Of a DNA stretch of 64,000 nucleotides, positions 37,985-46,579 are shown piece after piece. Each line of letters opens with the position of its first letter. Positions within the stretch are counted from its first letter, which is position 1. The notes beneath the pieces are model-generated. The model was not told where the DNA came from. It saw only the letters and a list, made by a program, of their open reading frames with translations, and did no database searches. The translations under genes were made by a program, and so were the position numbers. The DNA lies in contig NZ_CM001240.1 of the NCBI RefSeq assembly GCF_000230835.1, positions 4,041,779-4,105,778 on the forward strand, in the 5' to 3' direction. This stretch comes from Clostridium sp. DL-VIII. Its GTDB lineage: Bacteria > Bacillota > Clostridia > Clostridiales > Clostridiaceae.

Positions 37985-38818
37985 CTAGTTGCAATTATAA
38001 CCAAAAGGAACTCTTGTCCCCAATGTTTCTTTCCACCAAGATTCTCTACTTAAAATAATTTGTTTATCAACTCTTGAATTATAATTTTCTAGAATTGAAT
38101 ATTGAAAATATTTCTTCATGTAATCAAAGCCTTGAGTGTTTAAAATGTCCAGAAGCTCTTTATTACCCCCATGCCCATTGCTGACATAGCTTTTCCATCT
38201 TTGCAGCAGCATTCCATTTTCACCTGTAGCTGATCCTACATATAATTTTCCGTTATTTGTGTCCCTGATTAAATAAACAGCCTTTTGATTTTCTAAGGCA
38301 GATATCCAATCCTTCTTATTTCGTGAAATAATTGTTTCAAGCTATTCAAAAGATAAACGTACCTTTTCATATCCTGGAAAGTCATCACCATCAAATACTG
38401 TTGGTAGTATTTGCAGAACTTCAAGCTGATCGAAAATATCTTCAACATATCTAACTTGTGTTTGAAAATCTTTATGAAACTTTATAAGTACTCTTCCGAA
38501 AAAAGGCTTATATTTCTCTAATTCTTCACCTTCATAATTGACATCATTTTTTACATCAAATTCTTTTGTTACACGTTTAATTGTAGTAAGAAGCCACACG
38601 TCATCATTTATTTTAAGTAAACAAATAACTATCTGATTTACATCAAAATTTCTTCTTTCTGTTCTCCAAAAAAGCCATCTATCATTTACAACATCAGGAT
38701 TTTTCTTATATTCTTCCATTGGATCACTTTCACCATTAAACTGATTGAATTTAATTTTTATATTACTTAAATCCTCAAATGCTAATAAGTCATTTAGATA
38801 TAATGCTGCGCTGCTCAT
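37985..38818 (-). pseudogene. GIY-YIG nuclease family gene with in-frame amber codon
   Basis: Single 277-codon frame interrupted once by TAG at 38342-38344 (RLSFE-stop-LETIISR). The first 158 residues form an unassigned N-terminal domain (MSSAALYLNDLLAFEDL). After the stop comes the GIY-YIG motif in the form VYLIRD...KLYVGSATG, a Trp/Lys-rich helix and the downstream ESWWKETLG segment with its Glu. No other lesion is seen, so either this is a very recent inactivation or the codon is read through. If translation stops, only the N-terminal domain is made. A TATGGTAAAAT promoter-like box lies at 38853-38863. Confidence 0.8.
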
Positions 38819-38879
38819 TAATTACTCCCCTTAACTTTATTATTCTATGGTTCATTTTACCATACTCATTGACTTATTA

Positions 38880-39086
38880 ATTCATTATTTTCCTCAAGCT
38901 CCATTAAAACTGAAGGACTTATACTCAAAAAGCCTCTCCCATTATTGCAAATACCAGCCTAATCTAAAACTGCATAAATCATAAAGCCTGGACTATGCTA
39001 ATAGTTTCCACAACAGCAAAAATCATTTTGTACTTTTAAGCACAATCCCCTCCTTAAATCCCCCACGTTCTTTAAGATTCTTATCT
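38880..39086 (-). pseudogene. Remnants of NERD-protein and MazG-like gene ends
   Basis: 38885-38995 resembles, base for base over about 110 positions, the 3' end of the NERD-protein gene at 40080-40200. 39030-39086 resembles the 3' end of the MazG-like gene at 42825-42895. Both are full of stops. They are relics of a second copy of the module now at 40064-43124. Confidence 0.6.
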
Positions 39087-40037
39087 CTAGCCTTTTTTAA
39101 TAAGTTTAGCATTATTAGAACTAACTCTAATAATATCAATTTTTTTATCTAAGAATATAGAGAACTTAGTAACTCCGCTTTTCTTAATCACTATATTTAA
39201 ATTTGGAATAACGTTGGATAACTCTTTTTTAAGCTCACCAATATTCATCGTTGATACTTTCTTTTTATTAAATATCACAACTATTTTATTTTCAATTTCT
39301 TTAATATTTTCTGGCATAATATTTTTTAGAGTAACCCAGTATTTGTTTTCTTTATTACTTAGTGAAAGGCTATCAAACTCCTTTAATAGTTCGGATAATT
39401 TTGTATAATGATAATTTCTAACATCAAAATCTGGGAACATATTATTTATCCTTTGTCCTATTTCTCCAAGGGCCATAGAATCCGTATTGCTATCCAAAAT
39501 CATATCAATAATAGCATTTTCTATAATACTTTTTGTAGAAGATTTTTCACTAATTTCATTATTCTTAGATACTGTATCTAGTTTCTCATCTTCAAGTTCC
39601 GTCTCTTCATTTATAATATCTAAAGAAATAAATTTTTCACATGAAGCTCTAAATGCTGCTGGTGTTTTTTGTTCTCCAATGCCAATTACTAAGTTTCCAG
39701 ACTCACGTAATCTTTTTGCCAATTTATTAAAATCAGCATCACTTGACACAATGCAAAAACCATTTACCTTCCCTGAATATAATATATCCATGGCATCAAT
39801 AACAAGTCCTATATCTGATGCATTCTTTCTAGAAGTATCATTTGATTGCATTATAGGGGTAAGTGAAAACTGTGAAGATTTCTCTAACCAAGATTTTAAC
39901 CTTTCCTGTGTCCAATCACCATACATTCGCCTTATTGTAACCCTTCCATACTTTGTAAGCTCACCTAAAATACTTTCAATATGCTTAGCTCCAATATTAT
40001 CTGCATCTATCAATAAAGCAATTGTTAATTCTTCCAT
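39087..40037 (-). CDS. NYN-domain nuclease with OST-HTH/LOTUS domain
   Basis: 316 aa. The N-terminal NYN (PIN-like) domain at 1-140 has the expected acidic residues: D11 and D13 (LLIDADNIG), D in KNASDIGLVIDAMD and SSDADF. A linker of low complexity leads to an OST-HTH/LOTUS-like domain at about 170-240 (MILDSNTDSMALGEIGQRIN), and possibly a second one to the end. NYN domains cut RNA, and LOTUS domains bind RNA or structured nucleic acid. AAGGAGAT precedes the start. It follows the NERD gene by 26 bases, so they may be co-transcribed. Confidence 0.85.
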   Translation of the reverse strand: MEELTIALLIDADNIGAKHIESILGELTKYGRVTIRRMYGDWTQERLKSWLEKSSQFSLTPIMQSNDTSRKNASDIGLVIDAMDILYSGKVNGFCIVSSDADFNKLAKRLRESGNLVIGIGEQKTPAAFRASCEKFISLDIINEETELEDEKLDTVSKNNEISEKSSTKSIIENAIIDMILDSNTDSMALGEIGQRINNMFPDFDVRNYHYTKLSELLKEFDSLSLSNKENKYWVTLKNIMPENIKEIENKIVVIFNKKKVSTMNIGELKKELSNVIPNLNIVIKKSGVTKFSIFLDKKIDIIRVSSNNAKLIKKG

Positions 40038-40063
40038 AATTATATCTCCTTACTATTCTCTAA

Positions 40064-41368
40064 TTAATTATTTTTACTTTCCCCAAGCTCCATCAAAAAT
40101 GAAGGCTTTATAGTTAAAAACCCTTTTTCATTATTACATATACCTGCCCAATCTAAAATTGCAAAAATTACAAAGCCTGGACCAAATGCACTTTGTCCTT
40201 CTTTTACTCCATGAACCTTATGTGCAATATAACCTTCCACTGAATTCATTGGTAAAAGTTCATTTCCAAGTCTAGCTCCCTTTGATCTGGCGCTACCTTT
40301 TGGTGCCTTTCCTCCGTTATTTATTACAACTTCTACAGCAGCATCAAATACCTCCCAGGTTAATTGATCTGGAACTGGTATTTTAGGAGAAACAAGCCCA
40401 CTTTCATTTGAATCGTAACTTATTTCACAAGAATCACCTCTAAATAGTTTAATAGACGCATGTCCATCAGATTCGTCTAACTTTTCTCTAATTTTTTCTG
40501 TAACAAGATTCCCTATATATACATCATTTTTATTTATATCTAAAATTACTTTATCCTGCTTTTTAGCAACCTCAATTACATTATTAATTTCTTTAACTTC
40601 TTTTCCCACTAATTTAATTTCTTTTGCATTATTAATAATTTCTCTATTAACATTTTTACTTTTATTTTTAGTATTAATTTCTGAAACTTGTATCTCTTCA
40701 ATCTGATTTATATGTTTTGCCTTCATCTCTTCACTAACGCAAGTATGAGACTTTAATTCATAATATAGCTCAATAATCTCACCTGCTTCAAATACCTTTG
40801 GAGAATTATTTATAAGCTGCTCTATTGTTTTATTTAAAGCATATCTATTAATAACTTTCACATTTTCCGAATGAACTTCCATTTTCTTTATGACGCATCT
40901 TTCACTAAAAACTATAATTGACTTTACTAATTTTTCATCAACTTTTAATAATTTTATTAGATATTTTATATGAGTATTGTTTTGCCTTATTGGATTATAA
41001 AACTTTTTCTTCTGTTTATTCTTTAAGATCTGCATCCAATACTTACTTTTCTCATCTCCAAAGATCCATCCGCTATAATTTTTTGATTCTAAAACATAAA
41101 TCCCTGTTTCATGTAAATATATTAAATCAACTTCTGTAGTTTCTCCATTTTCTTTAGGCAAATATACATTAGTAAGTATTCTATGTTCCCCTTTTATTTT
41201 TTCTAAAATATTAAACGATAAATACTCTCCATATTTCCCTTTGTCCATCATTACTCCAAAGAAACCATTCCCTGATTCTTTTTTATAATTGCTTTTATCA
41301 TACTTACTCTTTTTTAATGCAATTGCAATTACAATCACTAAAATTATAATAATGTATAACCCTACCAT
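40064..41368 (-). CDS. Membrane-anchored NERD-domain protein
   Basis: 434 aa. One membrane helix is at 3-17 (GLYIIIILVIVIAIAL), followed by a NERD domain at about 45-160 (EVDLIYLHETGIYVLESKN with D and ExK). A lysine-rich coiled linker follows. A C-terminal domain (about 330-430: GGKAPKGSARSKGARLGNEL ... GFLTIKPSFLMELGES) is unassigned. The second NERD protein in the window (14192-15546) has HRDC domains instead. It is probably a membrane-tethered nuclease. Its 3' end has a decayed duplicate at 38885-38995. Confidence 0.8.
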   Translation of the reverse strand: MVGLYIIIILVIVIAIALKKSKYDKSNYKKESGNGFFGVMMDKGKYGEYLSFNILEKIKGEHRILTNVYLPKENGETTEVDLIYLHETGIYVLESKNYSGWIFGDEKSKYWMQILKNKQKKKFYNPIRQNNTHIKYLIKLLKVDEKLVKSIIVFSERCVIKKMEVHSENVKVINRYALNKTIEQLINNSPKVFEAGEIIELYYELKSHTCVSEEMKAKHINQIEEIQVSEINTKNKSKNVNREIINNAKEIKLVGKEVKEINNVIEVAKKQDKVILDINKNDVYIGNLVTEKIREKLDESDGHASIKLFRGDSCEISYDSNESGLVSPKIPVPDQLTWEVFDAAVEVVINNGGKAPKGSARSKGARLGNELLPMNSVEGYIAHKVHGVKEGQSAFGPGFVIFAILDWAGICNNEKGFLTIKPSFLMELGESKNN

Positions 41369-41474
41369 ATAAATTCTCTCCCTTTACCTTTAACTCATCA
41401 ATTAAATTATATATTTTATACATAGTAACTATATTTTAACATAAATAGTTAATACTTATAAAGATTTACAAAAC

Positions 41475-41503
41475 AAAAAGCAGTTAAGTTTTCATAACTG
41501 CTG
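41475..41503. terminator. Terminator of HNH gene
   Basis: AGCAGTTA pairs with TAACTGCT; on the minus strand it is followed by TTTTTGTTTTG. It lies 65 bases beyond the HNH stop. Confidence 0.8.
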
Positions 41504-41567
41504 ACTAATATTACATATATTTACCATAGTCGATCAATACATAAAAGATGAGTATTGAAATGATACT

Positions 41568-42725
41568 TTAAAGAAAATTCTCTAAAACTCCAAACCCCTG
41601 ATTTACCGCCACTCCATAAACCGGCCCAATCTCCTGTTTCAACCTTTTAACAAATTCATCTTCCCTGTTTTCCGTTTTAAATTTCTTAAGATTATCAACC
41701 TTAAGTACTTGTCCATATTCATCAATCTGATTTTTCTTGTCTTCATCAACTACGAAACAAAATGCTTCATACTGCATTTCACAAAACTTATCAATATATC
41801 TATCATAATGAAGCAGATTATCACTTTTCTTACTATTAATATTCTTAAAAGTAGGCACCAAATTCCATATTTGATCATGAAGCACAAAACTCCAAGGAAT
41901 AAAGTGATCTATACTTAAAACTCCGTATTCCTTATAATTCTCTTCCGTGAATGCTAAGCCCGTATATAAATCTTTTATGTGTTTTCTTTCTATGACATTT
42001 TCCCATATTTTTGTTTGTGGTCTTATGCTATTTCTATTTTGTGGAGGTGCTAGTTTCATTGCTATTCCAGGAACATTTGGATTTCGCTTTTGTAGAAAGC
42101 ATGCAAGTTCATAGTATGCCCAGCCTTCAATAATTTTTCTGTTATATTTTAAATAATTACACCAGTTATCTCTTATTCTAATGCAATTATCATTTTTCTC
42201 ATTTTGATATATTTCATAAACACACTCATTATCCTGTCTTGATAATTCTTCAATCTGCTTTTCAACTTTTCTGCCCTTGAGCTTCCCTTTAAAAAAAGGT
42301 GCTAAAAATCTGTACGGAACATTATAAGTTAAATCCTTTAGCATTTTATTTAATTTTTTATCTTCCGACTCATATATAAATTCAAAAAGCTTATCTTCAG
42401 TATAGTTACTTCCAACATTATAAGTATCAGAAATATAATCAACTACGCTTGCTAAATTATCACATAATCCAAAACTAAGTTTAAATTTTAAAATAGGATA
42501 CCAAGATTTAACCACCATCCTGCTTATTAATGTTCTAAACTCAATTTCTTTCTCATCAGAAGCTACTTCCTTTAGTATAGCTAATAACCAATACATTTTG
42601 TAACTAGCAGATTTGTCATTTAATACTCCTGCAAAAGCGGAATAATTCACTTCATTACTATATGGTACCTGACATATTTCCTTTGGTAATATTATTGTTT
42701 CTTGTGGAATAAATATTTTATCCAT
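41568..42725 (-). CDS. HNH endonuclease family protein
   Basis: 385 aa. A long N-terminal helical region (1-210) precedes the HNH nuclease core at about 240-310: RKHIKDLYTGLAF, VLSIDHFIPWSFVLHD (D-H pair), NLVPTFKNINSKKSDNLL (second Asn/Lys part). Such proteins occur in restriction-like and defence gene islands. The partner, if any, is not obvious. An intact copy here and a deleted one at 37136-37863 show duplication. A promoter-like TAAAAT box is at about 42755-42768. Confidence 0.85.
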   Translation of the reverse strand: MDKIFIPQETIILPKEICQVPYSNEVNYSAFAGVLNDKSASYKMYWLLAILKEVASDEKEIEFRTLISRMVVKSWYPILKFKLSFGLCDNLASVVDYISDTYNVGSNYTEDKLFEFIYESEDKKLNKMLKDLTYNVPYRFLAPFFKGKLKGRKVEKQIEELSRQDNECVYEIYQNEKNDNCIRIRDNWCNYLKYNRKIIEGWAYYELACFLQKRNPNVPGIAMKLAPPQNRNSIRPQTKIWENVIERKHIKDLYTGLAFTEENYKEYGVLSIDHFIPWSFVLHDQIWNLVPTFKNINSKKSDNLLHYDRYIDKFCEMQYEAFCFVVDEDKKNQIDEYGQVLKVDNLKKFKTENREDEFVKRLKQEIGPVYGVAVNQGFGVLENFL

Positions 42726-42770
42726 TCAACCTCACCCATTTTAATACAATCTCCCTACATTTTAACACAA

Positions 42771-42810
42771 AAATAAGAGTTTACTCTACATAAACTCTCA
42801 TTTTAATCCA
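42771..42810. repeat. Terminator-promoter repeat, copy 2
   Basis: AGAGTTTA (42776-42783) pairs with TAAACTCT (42791-42798), preceded by AAAAT and followed by a T-run. It terminates the MazG-like gene, and its left edge adjoins the HNH promoter region. Confidence 0.65.
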
Positions 42811-42815
42811 ATTAT

Positions 42816-43124
42816 TTACTTCACAACTTTAAGTATAATTCCTTCCTTAAATCCTCCACGTTCCTTTCTCTTTTTATCCCTAGCCTCCAAAAGTTCCTCT
42901 TCACTATAACCTAAGCTTTCCGCTAGTCCAAATAAAACCTCCATTACATCAGCCAATTCCTCTAAATTTTTATCCTCTAAAAATTCATTAACTTCTTCTT
43001 GCAATTTAGTTTCCAAAAGCTTGTACTTTTCATCTCCAGCTACGATTGCAGTATCACATTCTCGTCCATCAGCTTTTATTATTTTAGGAATCTTATCTCT
43101 TACTAATTTATTATATGTTTTCAT
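42816..43124 (-). CDS. MazG-like nucleotide pyrophosphohydrolase
   Basis: 102 aa, all-alpha NTP pyrophosphohydrolase of the phosphoribosyl-ATP pyrophosphatase-like kind. It starts with YNKLVRDKIPKII. The metal-binding motif is EEVNEFLE...EELADVME (ExxE...ExxD). It ends in KERGGFKEGIILK, typical of this family. It hydrolyses NTPs or dNTPs to the monophosphate, for housekeeping or for lowering nucleotide pools. It overlaps the FtsH-like gene by 4 bases (ATGA), so translation is coupled. Confidence 0.85.
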   Translation of the reverse strand: MKTYNKLVRDKIPKIIKADGRECDTAIVAGDEKYKLLETKLQEEVNEFLEDKNLEELADVMEVLFGLAESLGYSEEELLEARDKKRKERGGFKEGIILKVVK

Positions 43125-43618
43125 TTGTTCTCACTCTTTTCATCATTAATAATATTAATATCTTTCTTTTCTGTTAATTCTTTTATTTGAGCTAGCAAAT
43201 ATTTATTTTCCTTTTTTAGTTTTATATATTTCCAAATAAAAAATATAATTACCAATGGAATAACCCACCAAAAAGAAATAATATTAATTGAATTATCTTT
43301 TGTATTTTTCCATTCGAATTTAACATTTGCTTCTTTAAGTTTTGATATCAAATTTCTATCATTTATATTTGCTGTAAACAAAGTTTTCCCTTTATATTCC
43401 TCATTATTTTCACTTGGAGTTATTATTAAATTTTCATTTTCAATTACAACTTTAGATACTTGCTTTTTCTCTAGTAAATTTATGAACTCATTATATGTAA
43501 TCTCTTTAGTCGCTAAAGTATCTTTAGCATAATTAAATGCAATGAAAAATACACATACCAAAATTAATATTGCTAATATATATAGTATTTTAACTATTTT
43601 TTTAATCTTCTCTCCCAT
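43121..43618 (-). CDS. FtsH-extracellular-domain-only membrane protein
   Basis: 165 aa from ATG 43618 (GGGAG upstream; the frame is open to 43642). It has a membrane helix at about 12-32, then an FtsH_ext domain (EITYNEFINLLEKKQVSKVV ... LISKLKEANVKFEW), a second helix near 122-140 and a Lys-rich cytoplasmic tail. It has the N-terminal topology of the FtsH protease but no AAA or zinc-protease domains. It may act as a dominant regulator of FtsH or sense the same membrane substrates. It is co-transcribed with the MazG-like gene. Confidence 0.75.
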   Translation of the reverse strand: MGEKIKKIVKILYILAILILVCVFFIAFNYAKDTLATKEITYNEFINLLEKKQVSKVVIENENLIITPSENNEEYKGKTLFTANINDRNLISKLKEANVKFEWKNTKDNSINIISFWWVIPLVIIFFIWKYIKLKKENKYLLAQIKELTEKKDINIINDEKSENK

Positions 43619-43795
43619 ATTAATACTCCCAATTTTGTCCATATAATTAATTTAATTATATGTAACTATTCAGCTATAGTAAAGTAATTATTTTGAGAAT
43701 ATAATTTTAGGTATGATAAATAGGGGTATCAACTTACAGTTAACACTCCACCCCCTTTTTTAAGGCTACCTAACAATACGTAAATTTTTTCTATG

Positions 43796-43811
43796 GATAT
43801 ATTTTACCATA
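43796..43811 (-). promoter_or_regulatory. Extended -10 promoter motif
   Basis: Read leftward the sequence is TTATGGTAAAATATAT, an extended -10 (TGnTAAAAT). Matching motifs occur at 37893-37910 (before the HNH remnant), 38853-38863 (before the GIY-YIG gene), 45270-45280 and 47051-47066 (before the 125-aa gene). They are likely sigma-A promoters; no mapping data. Confidence 0.5.
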
Positions 43812-43830
43812 AAAGCATATTTTACAATAA

Positions 43831-43865
43831 AAAATAAGAGCCTATTTTTATAAGCCCTTAAAATA
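43831..43865. repeat. Terminator-promoter repeat, copy 3
   Basis: AATAAGAGCC then a loop and TAAGCCCTTA form an imperfect hairpin just downstream of the 43883-45118 gene. It is joined on the left to the promoter box at 43796-43811. Confidence 0.55.
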
Positions 43866-43882
43866 TGACCTTCTTCTCTTAA

Positions 43883-45118
43883 TCACATACTTTTATCTGT
43901 CACACCTAAAACATATTTACCTAAAGGTGTTATCCTAAAATATTCAACTTTAAAAAATGGAAGATAATCATAATCTGAACAGCCACCTTTTGCTTCATAA
44001 AAAATAGTATCAACAATCCCCATAACTGACAGGTATTCTTGCAGAACAACTTCAACAAAGCGCCCCTCTATCTCTTTCCAATCACACCAAGGCTCAAGAT
44101 ACATATTATGTTTTTCACTATAATGGCTAATACTTCCAACTTGATTAATAAGGAAACTTTTATTTATCATTTTAATGTAATCCAAAAATTCTTCTATAGC
44201 CACCCACTTCCCAACTGGACAATTTTTAAGGTGCTCCGCAATTATTTTTCTACACTCCTCCATCTTTCCCTTAAACTCTGTTTTGTAATCAGATTCAACA
44301 ACTCGATTCAATTCATATATATTTATTGACTTTAAATAGCATTTAAAAAGCTGCATACATTTATCAGAGTTGCTGAGTTCAAGAAATTCTTCTGCTTTAT
44401 CCGAAACTTCAATAATATCATCATTTTCAACTAACAAATCAGATTCCGCTAAAAGACTGTAAATCCCATATATTCTATTTGTCTCTTGAAAATTGCTTAT
44501 GTTGTTAATCTCACTTAAATATTTAAATACATAATCCTTATTAATAAGCACCTTATTGATCTTTATAACAGCACTTTTTGAAGGAAACTTTCCTACTATC
44601 TCCAAATATAATTTCTCATTTTTCACTAAATTAATTATACTAAAAAAATCTTCTGAAAAACTCTCTCCTATTATATTAAAGAAATTTTTTTCGTCCTGAG
44701 GTACTTGTTCTAATGCATTATAATTTATTTCCATAGGTGGTAAATACTTTTCTAATATTTTTTTTATTGGGTAAGGTACAGCCTCCAGCTGAAAAATCAA
44801 CTTTATCTTAGATTCTATTTCCCATGGTTTTTTAAATCTTTCTTTTTTTATACCATATTTTTCATGTAAATATTCAACTTTTTCATAACTTGGCAACTCA
44901 TCATATCTTAAGAATTCCTCAATGTATTCCCTCTCAAATGGAGTAAGTTCTTTCCATATCTTATGAATATTATTTTCATTTAATAAAAATTCTTCTAGGG
45001 TATCTACTAAATCCGACTTGAGAAGCCCAGTGTATCTTAAACCTGCTATTTTCATCTTTTTTATGAGTTCATTTTTTGTACTACACTCCAAGCACTCTTT
45101 CAGTTCCTTTTCTTCCAT
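43883..45118 (-). CDS. XPB-helicase partner paralogue, short form
   Basis: 411 aa from ATG 45118 (AAAGGAATGATAAT upstream; the frame is open to 45151). It is paralogous to residues ~20-390 of the 581-aa protein at 50208-51953. Shared segments include IxxIW..(L/I)(T/S)..E(R/K)E.I.E(F/Y), SAVIKINKVLINKD and the end EYFRITPLGKYVLGV. It stops exactly where the longer protein begins its XPB-like C-terminal domain. No helicase gene is adjacent. It may be a stand-alone relative or an inhibitor, and the domain loss is clean. Confidence 0.65.
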   Translation of the reverse strand: MEEKELKECLECSTKNELIKKMKIAGLRYTGLLKSDLVDTLEEFLLNENNIHKIWKELTPFEREYIEEFLRYDELPSYEKVEYLHEKYGIKKERFKKPWEIESKIKLIFQLEAVPYPIKKILEKYLPPMEINYNALEQVPQDEKNFFNIIGESFSEDFFSIINLVKNEKLYLEIVGKFPSKSAVIKINKVLINKDYVFKYLSEINNISNFQETNRIYGIYSLLAESDLLVENDDIIEVSDKAEEFLELSNSDKCMQLFKCYLKSINIYELNRVVESDYKTEFKGKMEECRKIIAEHLKNCPVGKWVAIEEFLDYIKMINKSFLINQVGSISHYSEKHNMYLEPWCDWKEIEGRFVEVVLQEYLSVMGIVDTIFYEAKGGCSDYDYLPFFKVEYFRITPLGKYVLGVTDKSM

Positions 45119-45295
45119 ATTATCATTCCTTTCATAACTATTCTCTGTCACTTGTGAATCTGAAACTAAACTTTATTTCTAAAATGGCATTTCATCATAA
45201 GAATCGTCGAACTTCTCATATTTCTCTATCATATTATCTTCTTCTATACCATTTACAATGATAGTTAATTTTACCATGAAAGCATATTTTCAAGC

Positions 45296-45330
45296 AAAAA
45301 TAAGAGCATACTTATATAAACTCTAAAAAT
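45296..45330. repeat. Terminator-promoter repeat, copy 4
   Basis: AAAAATAAGAGCATACTTAT then ATAAACTCTAAA. It has the same base pairs as the other copies. Here no minus-strand gene ends to its right, which suggests that a gene has been lost or replaced by the palindromic element at 45422. Confidence 0.55.
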
Positions 45331-45421
45331 ATAAGTCATTGTAATCAATAAGAATGTATGTTTGCATAAAATTCTTTCTTTCTGGCAAAAATTAAAATAA
45401 CACCCACTTGGAAGGAGTTTT

Positions 45422-45583
45422 AGGCACATGAAAACAAATAACAAGTCCAAAGCTGCTATGAATATTTTTCATCAGACAAGGAAGCAAAATGCCATCATAG
45501 CGGGTCTATTATGGCATTTTGGTGACGCAGGATGGTGGAAAATATGCTAGCAGATGGACTTGTTATTTTATTTGATTGTGCCT
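45422..45583. repeat. 162-base palindromic element (possible MITE or structured RNA)
   Basis: Ends AGGCACA (45422-45428) and TGTGCCT (45577-45583) are inverted repeats. Inside, AAATAACAAGTCCA (45436-45449) pairs with TGGACTTGTTATTT (45555-45568), then CTGCTA with TAGCAG, and a central hairpin AAAATGCCAT/ATGGCATTTT is at 45486-45520. The whole element can fold into one long stem. The terminal 13 bases of the right end also occur at 13378-13390. It may be a miniature transposable element. It encodes a 40-codon frame (next entry). Confidence 0.6.
45428..45550 (+). CDS. Possible 40-aa peptide inside palindromic element
   Basis: Frame from ATG 45428 to TAG 45548-45550, with GGAAGGAG about 10 bases upstream. 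It starts MKTNNKSKAAMNIFHQTRKQ and ends with an aromatic-rich AGLLWHFGDAGWWKIC. A basic N-terminus and a hydrophobic C-terminus with a final Cys look peptide-like. It may be chance inside a repeat, because both strands are constrained by the palindrome. Confidence 0.3.
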   Translation: MKTNNKSKAAMNIFHQTRKQNAIIAGLLWHFGDAGWWKIC

Positions 45584-45587
45584 TAAT

Positions 45588-46294
45588 ATGGATTATAATA
45601 AAATTGAAGATGCAGTCTTTAAAAAGGCTATGGAAATCTTTAAAGATAGTGCATCAGAATTTTTTGATTTAGATTTAAAAATAATCGCTCCAGCAGAAAC
45701 AGAAATTAAGAACATTGATATAAAAACAAATACAATGGATTATTTATTTTACACCGCTAATGGCGAATACCTACATTTCGAGTTTCAAACAACCATGAAG
45801 AAGGATGATATATCAAGATTCTTATATTATGATGCGTCCTTATATTATAAAAGTAAAATGAATATAAATACCAATGATAAAAATAATTGTTTAATGTTGC
45901 TTTATGCTTTATTTGATAAAGTGAAACTTGATTCAAGTTTACTTGAATCCTAGTTGAACTTATCCAGGAACTAAGTGCCACTTATTGATACCTTGAAAAG
46001 GTGGAAATTAGTGGCACTTAGTTATCGGACAAGTTTGGTGACGATATTTCAAAGAAAAGATTTAAGGAGGTTGTTAGCATGACAGAAGTAGGCAGAATGA
46101 TATATGAGGAAGGAATAGAAAAAGGCATTGAAAAAGGAAAAGAAATGTTAATAAAGCAATTAATAAAAAAATTTAAGATAGTGCCCGATGAATATAAAAA
46201 GAAAATAATGGCGCTACCTCAAGATGTAATAGAAGTTATCGGCACAGAAATATTTGACATAAATTCACTTGATGAACTTAAAAAATATTTTTAG
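45588..46294 (+). pseudogene. Rpn/PD-(D/E)XK family gene, interrupted by hairpin insertion
   Basis: The N-terminal part (MDYNKIEDAVFKKAMEIFKD ... TMDYLFYTANGEYLHFEFQT) carries the nuclease core. Coding breaks after FDKVKLDSSLLES near 45951. The C-terminal part resumes as GDDISKKRFKEVVSMTEVGR from about 46030 and runs to 46294, with the family's GIEKGIEKGKE repeat. Between them lies the palindrome at 45955-46038, and middle residues are missing. It differs in subfamily from the copy at 16060. Confidence 0.82.
45955..46038. repeat. Hairpin insertion in Rpn pseudogene
   Basis: AACTAAGTGCCACT (45969-45982) pairs perfectly with AGTGGCACTTAGTT (46010-46023). Outer arms AACTTATCC and GGACAAGTT also pair. 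A stand-alone mobile hairpin (MITE-like) is the simplest reading, since it sits exactly at the gap in the gene. Confidence 0.6.
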
Positions 46295-46579
46295 GTTAAT
46301 AATTTAAACTGCAATTGTCAAATAGACCATTGCAGTTATTCTATCTGCTAATAGTACCTTTTAAGTACGCATTTTCTTATCATATTAATACCTCTACAAT
46401 AAAATTATTATAATTAATTCTTTATTGCATCCTTTTTTCATAATCTATTTTCTCTTTTATTAAAAATATTTCTCATTTATCTGTTACAAAACCAATAATT
46501 GTAATCTTCAACTAATTCGTAGTTATTGCTATTCTTTTCTACTAATTCCAGCAAACATAAAGGAAATGCATATTGTTTT

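Noticed and set aside
45422..45583. c-di-GMP-I (GEMM) riboswitch
   Set aside because: GACGCAG and GGATGG segments recall GEMM RNAs, but the second hairpin with its receptor motif is missing and the long outer palindrome is different. No conserved core is found.
45422..45583. Retron msr-msd RNA
   Set aside because: A long inverted-repeat RNA would fit, but no reverse transcriptase gene is present in the window.
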